DNA from: Thermoplasmata archaeon
Lineage (GTDB): Archaea; Thermoplasmatota; Thermoplasmata; Methanomassiliicoccales; Methanomethylophilaceae
Direction: 5' to 3'
Assembly: GCA_015063125.1 (NCBI GenBank)
Contig: SUTB01000001.1
Coordinates: forward strand, 62,001-126,000
Length of the DNA stretch: 64,000 bases
Under the pieces are notes generated by a model. The model was not told where the DNA came from. It did not search any database and saw nothing but the letters and a program-made list of their open reading frames with translations. Of the stretch, positions 27,357-35,535 are shown piece by piece. The number at the start of each line of letters is the position of its first letter. Within the stretch, counting starts at the first letter, position 1. Both the position numbers and the translations under genes were made by a program.

Positions 27357-27419
27357 ACAAGTCCTCATCTAGATGAAAAACGACTTCGAAACGTCTTTAA
27401 TCCAAAAGGAGGAAAACAA

Positions 27420-28913
27420 ATGAAACAAATCCAGTACCCTGGAAAAATCGGAATGAACGGTATCAAGATGAACCTGTTCACCCATGATGACTGCGTGTCA
27501 ATCGACCTTGCAACAAGGGATGTTCTCTGGAACTACGGAGTGCAGGTTTCTGACGACGAGTGTATCAAGATCTTCGAGGACGCCGGCTGTATCGTCAACT
27601 ACGAGACAAAGATGGTCAGGATCCCCGACTTCCTTCTGAACAAGGCACTCGCATCCGCCCCCAAGACATTCTACCTCTACGGAAGGGATGACGACCACAC
27701 AGTCGAGCAGGCATGGAACGGACGTGTCCACTACACCTGTTTCGGAACCGGAATCCAGGTATGTACATACCTTGGAGACGGAAAGTACGAGACCCGTGAC
27801 TCCAACAGTAAGGATCTCGCAGACATTGCAAAGCTGTGCGACTGGGCAGACGGAATCAGCTACTTCTCTCTCCCTGTCTCCGCAAGAGACTTCGCAGGAA
27901 AGGGTGCAGAGGATGTCCATGAGATGTACATCTCCATCGCCAACACTGTCAAGCACTTCCACCACATCGACCCCGTCGCTGAGCACGTGAAGTACTACTG
28001 GGAGATGCTCAAGGCATACTACGGAGGAGACGCAGAGAAGGCCCGCGACAGGCCCCTGATGTCCATGCTCGTTTGCCCTACATCACCTCTCGAGCTGTCA
28101 CACAATGCAGCACAGGTTATCAAGCAGGGAGCAGAGTTCGGAATCCCCGTCAACGTCCTGTCCATGGCAATGGCCGGAGGATCCTCGTCCGTTCACCTCG
28201 CAGGAACACTCGTCACCCACAATGCAGAGATTCTCTCTGGAATCATCCTCGCTCAGATCGTCAAGCCCGGAGCACCTGTCTACTACGGATCCTCCACTAC
28301 GATCTTCGACCTCAAGCACGGAACCGCACCTGTCGGAGCACCTGAGCTCGCTCTCATCTCCGCAGCTGTAGGAGAGCTCGGAAGGTACTACGGACTTCCC
28401 GTCTTCACGGCCGGTATGTAGACCGACGCCAAAGTCCCTGACTCCCAGGCAGCCCACGAGAAGACCATCACTTCACTTCTCCCCGCAATGGCCGGAGTCA
28501 ACATGATCTACGGATCCGGAATGCTCGAGCTCGGACAGACCTTCTCCATGGAGCAGCTCGTCATCGATAACGACATTATCGCGATGGAGAGGAAGGCACT
28601 TGAGGGAATCGTCGTCAACGATGAGACCCTGGCAGTCCCCGTCATCAAGGAGCTCGGAGTCGGAAAGGACTTCATCGGACACCCCACCACCATGGCAAAC
28701 ATCGACCTTGCATCAGACCCCACCGTGTTCAACAGGGACATGATCGGAGACTGGAGAGCACAGGGATCCAAGGCATGTGTAGACGTCGCCCACGAGATCG
28801 TTGTTGATGTACTCAAGAACCACGTCGTTGCACCCATTGACCCTGAGATCGCAAAGAAGATGGAAGCAATCGTCAAGCAGGCCGACGATGATTTCCTTAA
28901 GGGAAAAGAGTGA
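27420..28913 (+). CDS. mttB: Trimethylamine methyltransferase with pyrrolysine at codon 334
   Basis: It demethylates trimethylamine onto the cognate corrinoid protein MttC. The in-frame TAG at 28419-28421 is codon 334, the position known for pyrrolysine in characterised MttB, in the context GLPVFTAGM[12 protein letters not shown]. With readthrough the protein has 497 residues, full length. N-terminal [22 protein letters not shown] and C-terminal [20 protein letters not shown] match the family. It has an AAAAGGAGG site 8 nt before the ATG and is 37 nt before mttC. Confidence 0.96.
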
Positions 28914-28950
28914 ATTGAAACATATTTGATTTGAAGGAGGAATAGTAAAA

Positions 28951-29595
28951 ATGACACTTGCAGAAGACGCAAAGAATGCAATTATGAAATACGACAACAA
29001 GGGCGCGGCCGAGATCGCCAAGAAGGCGGTCGCAGAGGGAGCAGACCTTGTTGACCTGATCGAGAACGGATACTCTGCCGGAATGACAGAGGTCGGTGCA
29101 CTCTTCGAGGCAAAGAAGCTGTACCTGCCCCACGTCATGGCAGCAGCCGCAACAATGAACGCTGCAATGGAGATCCTCGAGCCCGAGATCGCAAAGCTCG
29201 GCGGAGACACCGGAACCGGACTTGGAACAGTCGTCATCTGTTCCATCGAGGGAGACATCCACTCCATTGGAAAGGACATCGTCGCAATTATGCTCAAGGT
29301 CGCTGGATTCAACGTCAAGAACATCGGAAGGGATGTACCTCTTGACACGATCGTCCAGTCCTGTATCGACAACAACGCTGTCGCAGTCGGAACATCCGCA
29401 CTGATGACATCGACCATGGTCGGACAGAAGACTTTCGAGGAGAAGATGGCAAAGGCCGGACTGAAGGGCAAGTGCCTCACCAACGTCGGTGGAGCACCCG
29501 TCACCCAGCAGTGGGCCGACGAGATCGGAGCAGACCTGTACACAGAGAACGCCTCTGATGCAGCTGCGAAGTTCGCCGCCGCTTTCGAGAAGTGA
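28951..29595 (+). CDS. mttC: Trimethylamine corrinoid protein
   Basis: The 214-residue partner of MttB has an N-terminal helical cap (LFEAKKLYLPHVMAAAAT), then the B12-binding motif EGDIHSIGKDI (D102, H104, G107) and GGAPVTQQWADEIGADLYT. It carries the methyl group as methyl-Co(III) to the methylcobamide:CoM methyltransferase, which is not in the window. AAGGAGGAATA precedes the start. Its closeness to mtbC suggests an old duplication. Confidence 0.93.
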   Translation: MTLAEDAKNAIMKYDNKGAAEIAKKAVAEGADLVDLIENGYSAGMTEVGALFEAKKLYLPHVMAAAATMNAAMEILEPEIAKLGGDTGTGLGTVVICSIEGDIHSIGKDIVAIMLKVAGFNVKNIGRDVPLDTIVQSCIDNNAVAVGTSALMTSTMVGQKTFEEKMAKAGLKGKCLTNVGGAPVTQQWADEIGADLYTENASDAAAKFAAAFEK

Positions 29596-29615
29596 ATTAA
29601 AAAACCAATTACCAA

Positions 29616-29633
29616 GGGGTGCTACGGCACCCC
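29616..29633 (+). terminator. Stem-loop between mttC and the permease gene
   Basis: GGGGTGC (29616-29622), TACG, GCACCCC (29627-29633), 21 nt after the mttC stop, without a T-run. It is probably an attenuator or stability element that lowers permease expression relative to mttC. Confidence 0.6.
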
Positions 29634-29658
29634 ACACACTACATTAGGAGGTTAATGT

Positions 29659-30732
29659 ATGGATGTTAATGAAATAAGGCACTTGGACCACGACAGGAAG
29701 AAGAAGATCGGACTGTTGATGGGAATTCTCTGTGCCTTGTACTGGGGAGTATGGTACGTACCTGGTTACGCGATCTACGTATCCCCGTTGATTGATAGTG
29801 TATACTACAACATGATGGATGCAGGAGCGGGAGAGGATCTTTCACTGGTCTTCCAGGCATTGTTCCTGACATTCATCAACGCCGTAGCTTGTGCGGTCCT
29901 CTTGTTCATCTGGAACGGAGGACTTGGAAAGAACAAGGAACTGGCAAGGACGTTCGTTCAGTTCAGGGCAGTTACCAAGTATTACGTGATAGCAGGAATC
30001 TGCGGAGCATGTGCCGTTTCCGGTACCTATATCGCAGCTCTGTTCCTGAGCCCCGGATTCGCTGCAGTAGCAGGACTTCTGTATCCCATCGTAGGAACCG
30101 CCATGTCCGTTCTCTACCTGAAGCAGAAGGTCTCCAAGAGGGCATACTACGCAGTCATTGTCCTGATCGTCGGAGGTATCACCCTCTACGCAGGAAGTAT
30201 CATTGCCGATCCTACCGTGCAGATCTACGGAATCATCGGAGGTCTCATGGCTGCGTTCGGATGGGGATTCGAGGGAGTTGCCGCCGCCAAGGCGCTGGAC
30301 CTTACGGAACCCGATATCGGTATCCACCTGAGATTCATCTTCGAGGCTCTGTTCTGGACCGTCGTGATGATCATCATCCTCATCTGCGGATTCCCGATCT
30401 TCGACACTATCGGATGGCTGTTCGACCCGACCACTTTCCTGATGGTCCTCATGATCGGATTCTCATTCGCATGGTGTTATGTTTCGTGGTACAAGTCATT
30501 CCCGATGATCGGACTCGCAAGGGGACAGGCAATCGGATCGCTGTACGCTGCATGCGGAGTCATCTTCCTTGCTATCTTCCTCGGTCCCGAGGCAGGTCTC
30601 GGATACACTGATGACACCATGGTTATGATCGTCGGATCTACCATACTTGGATTGATAATCTGTCTGTTCGGAGCCTATCTGTTGGCAACCGAGGACTCAG
30701 AAGAAATGGCATCTATAAGGGACGGTAATTGA
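29659..30732 (+). CDS. mttP: Methylamine (trimethylamine) permease candidate
   Basis: The 357-residue integral membrane protein has about 10 hydrophobic segments in the two-half layout of DMT/EamA-type transporters (KKKIGLLMGILCALYWGVWY in the first; GIIGGLMAAFGWGFEGVAA in the second half). Its position directly after mttC and its length are those of MttP in other methylotrophic methanogens. Uptake of trimethylamine is inference from that context. The start has TTAGGAGG upstream; it is followed at once by the winged-helix gene. Confidence 0.75.
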   Translation: MDVNEIRHLDHDRKKKIGLLMGILCALYWGVWYVPGYAIYVSPLIDSVYYNMMDAGAGEDLSLVFQALFLTFINAVACAVLLFIWNGGLGKNKELARTFVQFRAVTKYYVIAGICGACAVSGTYIAALFLSPGFAAVAGLLYPIVGTAMSVLYLKQKVSKRAYYAVIVLIVGGITLYAGSIIADPTVQIYGIIGGLMAAFGWGFEGVAAAKALDLTEPDIGIHLRFIFEALFWTVVMIIILICGFPIFDTIGWLFDPTTFLMVLMIGFSFAWCYVSWYKSFPMIGLARGQAIGSLYAACGVIFLAIFLGPEAGLGYTDDTMVMIVGSTILGLIICLFGAYLLATEDSEEMASIRDGN

Positions 30733-30733
30733 A

Positions 30734-31042
30734 ATGATGGAGAATACCCCAGTCAAGTTCCGTATCCTCGAGTTCTTAGAGGACGGCCCCAAGAGGACCG
30801 ACGAGATCTGTTTCGCTCTCTCCAAAGAGTACAAGGGATACGACAACGCATACGGAAGAGGAATGATCAAGTTCGACTGTATCGAGTTGGCATCCTACGG
30901 TCTGATTTCTGACGACGGCGCAATCGTTGATGAGGAAGGCATCTTGGATAAGGGAAAGCTTCTCACTACCTATTCCCTTACCAGTTATGGATCAGATTAT
31001 CTCGACTATCTTAAGAAGACCGTCAAGGTCAAGAAGGTGTGA
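30734..31042 (+). CDS. Small winged-helix protein in the methylamine operon
   Basis: The 102-residue protein starts MMENTPVKFRILEFLEDGPK and has the helix-turn-helix pattern RTDEICFALSKEY, followed by MIKFDCIELASYGLISDD and a C-terminal LTSYGSDYLDYLKKTVKVKK. This looks like an archaeal winged helix of the PadR/MarR size class. It starts one base after the permease stop, so it is in the same transcript. It could be an autoregulator of the cluster, but no target is shown by sequence alone. Confidence 0.65.
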   Translation: MMENTPVKFRILEFLEDGPKRTDEICFALSKEYKGYDNAYGRGMIKFDCIELASYGLISDDGAIVDEEGILDKGKLLTTYSLTSYGSDYLDYLKKTVKVKKV

Positions 31043-31044
31043 AC

Positions 31045-31206
31045 ATGGCAACCGGAGCAGAATATGATGTTTGGCAGGCCGCTGTAGATTACTTGGAGCC
31101 CGGTCTCTTCGGAGGAGTCGGCGGAATGATCATCATGACCGTCTTCATCCTTGGTCTCTGTGCCTACGGACTCATCAAGTCCAGAAAGATCTACAGAGAA
31201 GTCTGA
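31045..31206 (+). CDS. 53-residue single-span membrane protein
   Basis: The frame runs from ATG 31045 to TGA 31204: an amphipathic N-terminus (MATGAEYDVWQAAVDYLEPG), one membrane helix (GMIIMTVFILGLCAYGLI), then a basic end KSRKIYREV. It starts two bases after the winged-helix stop, so it is translationally linked to the operon. Codon use is like its neighbours. It may be a small subunit or regulator of the permease. I recognise no family; the orientation (N-out, C-in) follows the positive-inside rule. Confidence 0.65.
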   Translation: MATGAEYDVWQAAVDYLEPGLFGGVGGMIIMTVFILGLCAYGLIKSRKIYREV

Positions 31207-31230
31207 AACTCGTTAGGACGAAAGTCCAAA

Positions 31231-31248
31231 GGAGGGGGAGACCCCTCC
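31231..31248 (+). terminator. Terminator of the methylamine operon
   Basis: GGAGGGG (31231-31237), loop, CCCCTCC (31242-31248), 25 nt after the stop of the 53-residue protein. Confidence 0.7.
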
Positions 31249-31298
31249 TCATAAACATCTTCCAAGGGGATTTCCCCGCTTGATAATAGGCTGATAAA

Positions 31299-31634
31299 AT
31301 GGATGTAATCTGGGCATGGATCATCCTGATAGTGGCCAGTATCATAGAGCCGATATGGGTCACCTGTCTCGATAAATCCGAGAACTTCAAGAAGAAGGGC
31401 TGGGGAGCAGCAGCAATCATCCTGGTCCTTCTCTGTCTGTATCTTCTCTCCATACCGTCTAATCCAGAGAATATAGGTCCCGGAGTCTCGTACTCCATAT
31501 TGGCAGGTGTCGGCGCAGCCGGTATCGTCATCATCGGAAGGGTCCTGTATAAAGAGAAATTGACTGCAAGGAAGCTGGTTTTCATAGCGATGATCGTCGT
31601 TGGGATAATCGGTGTGAGGTTAATCTCAGGGTGA
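31299..31634 (+). CDS. SMR-family transporter subunit A (retains catalytic Glu)
   Basis: The 111-residue protein has four hydrophobic helices. The first helix carries IVASIIEPIWVTCLDKSENF; its Glu aligns with the essential Glu14 of EmrE, counting back from the conserved S-E-x-F motif. The end GRVLYKEKLTARKLVFIAMI is typical of SMR helix 4. SMR proteins export small cations by proton exchange. It is followed after 4 nt by a second SMR gene, so the working unit is probably a heterodimer. It lies just after the methylamine operon. Confidence 0.85.
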   Translation: MDVIWAWIILIVASIIEPIWVTCLDKSENFKKKGWGAAAIILVLLCLYLLSIPSNPENIGPGVSYSILAGVGAAGIVIIGRVLYKEKLTARKLVFIAMIVVGIIGVRLISG

Positions 31635-31638
31635 TAGG

Positions 31639-32016
31639 ATGGACGATAGCTGGAAGACTAATACGAAGATTGCTTGGCTTCTGATCATCCTCGGAGGTTT
31701 CCTTCAGTTGGGATGGTCGGTAGGTCTTGCCTATACCGAATCTTTCACCAACATCGCATGGGATATCGTTACTATCGTGTTCCTTGTTCTGAGCATGATC
31801 TGTCTGGAATATCCAATGAGGATGGGTGTTGCATTCACGACCGCGTATGCGGTGTGGATTGGTATCGGCGTGTTCCTCACGGTGGTGATCTCCTATATCC
31901 TAGGATTGGAGAGCACAGGGTTCTCGTGGGGAATGGGCATATGCCTCGCCCTTATCATCGCCGGTGTCATCGGATTGAAGATGACGCCTGTCGAGTATGT
32001 CGACGAGGAGAAATGA
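31639..32016 (+). CDS. SMR-family transporter subunit B (Glu replaced by Gln)
   Basis: The 125-residue four-helix protein is the second member of a paired SMR transporter. At the Glu14 position it reads LGGFLQLGWSVGLAYTESFT, with Gln in place of Glu, so the proton/substrate-binding carboxylate is lost in this subunit. The rest (SMICLEYPMRMGVAFTTAYAVW) is normal SMR. It ends in a charged tail VEYVDEEK. A GGGTGATAGG site overlaps the end of subunit A. One-carboxylate heterodimers imply a specialised substrate; an amine linked to the neighbouring methylamine genes is a hypothesis. Confidence 0.83.
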   Translation: MDDSWKTNTKIAWLLIILGGFLQLGWSVGLAYTESFTNIAWDIVTIVFLVLSMICLEYPMRMGVAFTTAYAVWIGIGVFLTVVISYILGLESTGFSWGMGICLALIIAGVIGLKMTPVEYVDEEK

Positions 32017-32023
32017 TTTCAAC

Positions 32024-32048
32024 CGGGGCGTCCGAGAAGGACGCCCCG
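32024..32048. terminator. Bidirectional terminator
   Basis: CGGGGCGTCC (32024-32033), GAGAA, GGACGCCCCG (32039-32048): a perfect 10-bp stem between the stop of the SMR gene (32016, plus) and the stop of the ChlD-like gene (32056, minus). Confidence 0.8.
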
Positions 32049-32055
32049 ATCCTGT

Positions 32056-33996
32056 TCATATGATTTTCGCGTTAGCGGTACGCACCAGATTGATTTCCTC
32101 ATAGGTCTCTATGCGGAGATCGTCCAGAGTGTAGTACTTTGCATGAAGGGCATTTGCGAATTTCACCGCGTTATGCTCCACATCCTCGCGTTTCTCAGTA
32201 TCGATGACGATCCATTTTACCGTGGGGAGGTTGACTTTCTCGGCCATCTCCAGGGCCTGCTTGAGGGGATCAGTTTCCTTATCGTCCGGATCTAACGGAA
32301 GGTTGGCATTTCCGTCTGTGACCAATACCACATAGCAATCATCGTTGGGACGTTTCTTGGTGTACATCGCCATATAGTTGCTGAGGTATTGTATAGCACC
32401 GGAGAGCGGGGTCTTCCTGCCTATGGCCAGATCATCAAGCATCTTGTAAATGACCTCCACCTCTCTTGAGGGTTGCAGAAGCATTGTGATGGCCTTTTCG
32501 TTGAAGGTCATGAAACCTACGCGGTCCTTCTTGACATAGTGTTCTTTGAGCAGGGAAAGGATTGCTCCTTTGACCGCGACCATCCTGTTACGGATAATGA
32601 GCGAACCGCTTGTATCCACTGCGAACAAGAAGGTTGAGGAGCTCCTCGTCTCCCTGATCTTCTCCCTCATGTCCTGTTTCTCGATGATGACGGCCATATC
32701 GGTGTCATTCTCCTTATGGCGTTTCATCTGATAGGGGGCGCTAGCGCGCACGGTCGCATCGAAGGCGAGATCAGGATTCTTCTCATCGGTGACTCTGGAA
32801 CCGACGTATCTGCCGTTCCTCTCTTTGGTCTTCTGCTGGAATCTCTTCCCATTGGCAGACGCTTCGCCCTTTGCCTTCGCAGTGTCCTGTTCGAAAAGAT
32901 CGATGGTCTTGAACGTCTCTCCGATCTTAGTGATGACGTCCTCTGTTTCTTTCCTTTTGAACTTAGGTCCGTTACCTTCTTCCACAGGCTGGTTGGCCGA
33001 CATATCGGTGATGCCGTCGCCCGACAGATCTACGTTGTCTTCTCTGTTGGTGAACAGCTTCTTTGCAGCTTTGGAATCCGTGTTGAATCCGACGGTTGAC
33101 CTGGCCAGTTTCTGCTTCTTGTCAACCCTTCTTCCTTTGACGACTTTCACTCTGTGGTTAAGACAGAGGACGGACGCTTCCATGATGTCGGATTCGTTTG
33201 TCTCCGTTCTTCCATCCAGCGCAGCCAGAGTCATGGCGACGTTTGCTGCAGAGAGGTCTCCGCGGTGGCCATCGATGCCCATGTTGTTGCACACGCCGGC
33301 TATGGCCTCCATCAGAGCCTCAGAAGGCTCCTCATCCTTCAGGATATCCGAGGCACGGGTTATCCTGTCGTGGACCTCATCATCCGCCTCGCGGTACTTC
33401 TCCATGAATACGTCAGGGTCATCGTCGTAGGCGATGCTCCTCCTCAGGATCTCTTCTCTCCCTGCCGAATCTTCTGGATAGTCCACGGTGACGCACATGT
33501 CGAAATGGTCCAGGATCGGAGGGGAGAGGTACGAGTCACTGTTGTTCATGGTGGCGACCAGGATAGTGTCCACCTTGTACGACGTGGACATGTTCTCCCT
33601 TTCAATCCTCACCTGACCTGACAGGACAGCATCAATGACTCCTGTGATGATCCTGTGTTCGAATAGGTTGATGTCATCCATGTACAGGATGTTGTGGTCA
33701 CCTCTATTGAGCAATCCTTCCTGAAGAGATAGCTTCCCTTCTTTGACCGCCAGTTCTATATCGAGACAGCCGAACAGTTGCTCATCGGTGACATTCAGCG
33801 GAATGTTCACTATCGATTTTCCGGAAATCTGTCCGAGCGAACGTGCTACCAGTGTCTTCCCGGTACCGGACGGACCTCTGATTAGTACTGATTTGATGCG
33901 TGGATTCGCTATCGCGCACATCAGTGCTTTCTTGGTCTGATCCATCCCGTATACTGCAGAGAAAGGATAGTAGGCCGTCTTCAAATTCCCAGACAT
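32056..33996 (-). CDS. ChlD/BchD-like AAA+ and VWA protein of a metal chelatase
   Basis: The 646-residue protein has an AAA+ domain with Walker A GPSGTGKT (about 40-47) and Walker B LYMDDIN, a long charged linker (about 300-400), and a C-terminal VWA domain with the MIDAS motif DTSGS near 465. This is the D-subunit layout of Mg/Co-chelatases, which works with an I subunit and a large CobN/ChlH subunit. The I subunit is encoded next to it with a 16-bp overlap. No CobN is in the window. In a corrinoid-dependent methanogen cobalt insertion is the likeliest task; other AAA-VWA remodelling roles are possible. Confidence 0.82.
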   Translation of the reverse strand: MSGNLKTAYYPFSAVYGMDQTKKALMCAIANPRIKSVLIRGPSGTGKTLVARSLGQISGKSIVNIPLNVTDEQLFGCLDIELAVKEGKLSLQEGLLNRGDHNILYMDDINLFEHRIITGVIDAVLSGQVRIERENMSTSYKVDTILVATMNNSDSYLSPPILDHFDMCVTVDYPEDSAGREEILRRSIAYDDDPDVFMEKYREADDEVHDRITRASDILKDEEPSEALMEAIAGVCNNMGIDGHRGDLSAANVAMTLAALDGRTETNESDIMEASVLCLNHRVKVVKGRRVDKKQKLARSTVGFNTDSKAAKKLFTNREDNVDLSGDGITDMSANQPVEEGNGPKFKRKETEDVITKIGETFKTIDLFEQDTAKAKGEASANGKRFQQKTKERNGRYVGSRVTDEKNPDLAFDATVRASAPYQMKRHKENDTDMAVIIEKQDMREKIRETRSSSTFLFAVDTSGSLIIRNRMVAVKGAILSLLKEHYVKKDRVGFMTFNEKAITMLLQPSREVEVIYKMLDDLAIGRKTPLSGAIQYLSNYMAMYTKKRPNDDCYVVLVTDGNANLPLDPDDKETDPLKQALEMAEKVNLPTVKWIVIDTEKREDVEHNAVKFANALHAKYYTLDDLRIETYEEINLVRTANAKII

Positions 33997-35009
33997 ACAT
34001 CCAACTCCTTCTCATCGAAGGTGACGTTGTCGAATGCACGTTTCTTGAGACGGTGTGACAGGACCAGGGGAGCGATCTCGCGGAGGTCTTGTTTGGTGAC
34101 CTCTTTCCTCCCGTCCAGCGCGGCATTGGCTTTGGCAGCCCTCATCATGGTGATGTCGGCTCTGTGCCCTTCCATCTTGAAGTGTATCGATACCATGACG
34201 ATATCATGGATTATCTTGTCGTCGAGCTTCACTTCAGAGAGAGTCTCTCTTGCGGTGACGATTTTCTTGCGGAGCTCATCTATCTCGTCCTTGCAGGATT
34301 CCAGGTATCCTTCGGGATCCTTGTCGAACTCCATCCTGCGCTTGATGACCTCCATCCTGGTGGGGACCTCCTTCTCTCCCTCGATATCGACACAGAGTCC
34401 GAACCTGTCCAATAACTGGGGCCTGAGGCTTCCCTCTTCGGGGTTCATGCTTCCGATGAGAATGAACTTGGCAGGATGGGAGAATGATACGCCCTCCCTC
34501 TCGATGTAGTTGACACCCATCGCGGCGGAATCAAGGAGCAGATCGATTATATGGTCGTCCAGAAGGTTGACCTCATCCACATAGAGAACGTTCCCGTTTG
34601 CCTGTGCGAGAACTCCAGGTTCGAACTTCTTCTCTCCTGTTTTGAGGACATGTTCCAAATCCAACGTTCCGGACACACGGTCCTCGGTCGCACTCAGAGG
34701 GAGTTCCACAACGGTCATCGGCATTTCCTCGGATTTCAGTTCTTCCCCTTTCGAGAGTTTTTCGCGACATTGGATGCACATCCTCTTGGGATATCTGGGG
34801 TCGCAGTGGAACGGACAGCCGATAACGGTTGGTCTCATAGGGAGAATCTGTGACAAGGATCTGATGGAGGTGGACTTCGCCGTACCCTTTTCCCCTTTGA
34901 TCAAAACCCCGCCGATTCCAGGGTCGATGATGTTCAGGAGCAATGCTTTTTTCATCAAATCCTGTCCGACTACACGGACAAATGGGAACATAATCGATTC
35001 CGTTGTCAT
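33981..35009 (-). CDS. ChlI/BchI-like AAA+ subunit of a metal chelatase
   Basis: The 342-residue AAA+ ATPase has Walker A GEKGTAKST (about 38-46), a Cys-rich insert CPFHCDP...CIQC (about 64-83) known from archaeal/bacterial ChlI-type proteins, Walker B LYVDEVNLLDD and sensor GSMNPEEGSLRPQLLDRFGL. ATP hydrolysis by I and D subunits drives metal insertion into tetrapyrroles. It is the first gene of a two-gene operon; its end overlaps the ChlD-like start. A TATA-like CTTTATTAA at 35036-35045 and AGGTAAT before the ATG support the start. Confidence 0.85.
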   Translation of the reverse strand: MTTESIMFPFVRVVGQDLMKKALLLNIIDPGIGGVLIKGEKGTAKSTSIRSLSQILPMRPTVIGCPFHCDPRYPKRMCIQCREKLSKGEELKSEEMPMTVVELPLSATEDRVSGTLDLEHVLKTGEKKFEPGVLAQANGNVLYVDEVNLLDDHIIDLLLDSAAMGVNYIEREGVSFSHPAKFILIGSMNPEEGSLRPQLLDRFGLCVDIEGEKEVPTRMEVIKRRMEFDKDPEGYLESCKDEIDELRKKIVTARETLSEVKLDDKIIHDIVMVSIHFKMEGHRADITMMRAAKANAALDGRKEVTKQDLREIAPLVLSHRLKKRAFDNVTFDEKELDVCLGI

Positions 35010-35035
35010 ATTACCTGCGGGCTAGATTCAATAGT

Positions 35036-35045
35036 CGTTAATAAA
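35036..35045 (-). promoter_or_regulatory. TATA region for the ChlI-ChlD operon
   Basis: On the minus strand CCTTTATTAA is centred about 30 nt before the ATG at 35009. It is divergent from the promoter at 35068-35077. Confidence 0.55.
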
Positions 35046-35067
35046 GGATATGTCGAATATAACCAGA

Positions 35068-35077
35068 TTTTTATATG
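35068..35077 (+). promoter_or_regulatory. TATA box for the amber-containing small gene
   Basis: TTTTTATATG is centred 26 nt before the ATG at 35098, so the transcript should start at that ATG (leaderless). Confidence 0.7.
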
Positions 35078-35097
35078 TTAACTCCGTCGAGCGTTTC

Positions 35098-35526
35098 ATG
35101 TCCAGCAAGGCTCAAGATTATTCAAATCTCACAGATGAAGACATAGAGAAATTGATCCTTTAGAAACACGAGAAGGATGGAATCAATCCGAAATCCATCG
35201 AGGAGCTGAAGGAGAACAGAGCCTGTATAGAGAAGATCGATGAAATCCTGATGCCCTATGCGGATCGCGTCAAAGAACTGGATAATTTTGTAGATGAGGC
35301 AGAGCTTATAGAGCACTTCCATCTGGACAGTGACGATCCGGAAGTGCTTGACAAAGGCCTCAAGGACATGTGGCAGCGCGTAGGGATGTTGGAGAACGGT
35401 GCGGCAAACGCCGCAAAGAACGGCAACACGAGGGAGAAGGTAGAGCTTGAGGCAGAGGTACGTGCTCTCAGTAAGCTTAGGGCCCAGACCCTCCAGAAGA
35501 TTGAGAAACTCAAAAAATCCCAGTGA
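35098..35526 (+). CDS. Small charged coiled-coil protein with in-frame TAG at codon 22
   Basis: From ATG 35098 the frame reads MSSKAQDYSNLTDEDIEKLI, then L, then TAG at 35161-35163, then KHEKDGINPKSIEELKEN and on without interruption to TGA at 35526. The total is 142 residues if the TAG is read. Sequence on both sides of the TAG has the composition of a coding, helical, Lys/Glu-rich protein. The next in-frame ATG is at 35251, which would drop 51 codons. The TATA box fits initiation at 35098 only. In this Pyl-decoding organism the TAG may be read as pyrrolysine or may give a 21-residue peptide. The last third (TREKVELEAEVRALSKLRAQ) is a likely coiled coil. Family not recognised. Confidence 0.7.
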
Positions 35527-35535
35527 GAAGATACC

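Noticed and set aside
28488-28913. Separate 141-codon gene after the mttB TAG
   Set aside because: It is the C-terminal part of MttB; the TAG is at the conserved Pyl334.
25231-29637. Long minus-strand frames opposite mtbC, mtbB, mttB and mttC
   Set aside because: They mirror the codon bias of well-identified plus-strand genes and contain low-complexity antisense strings.
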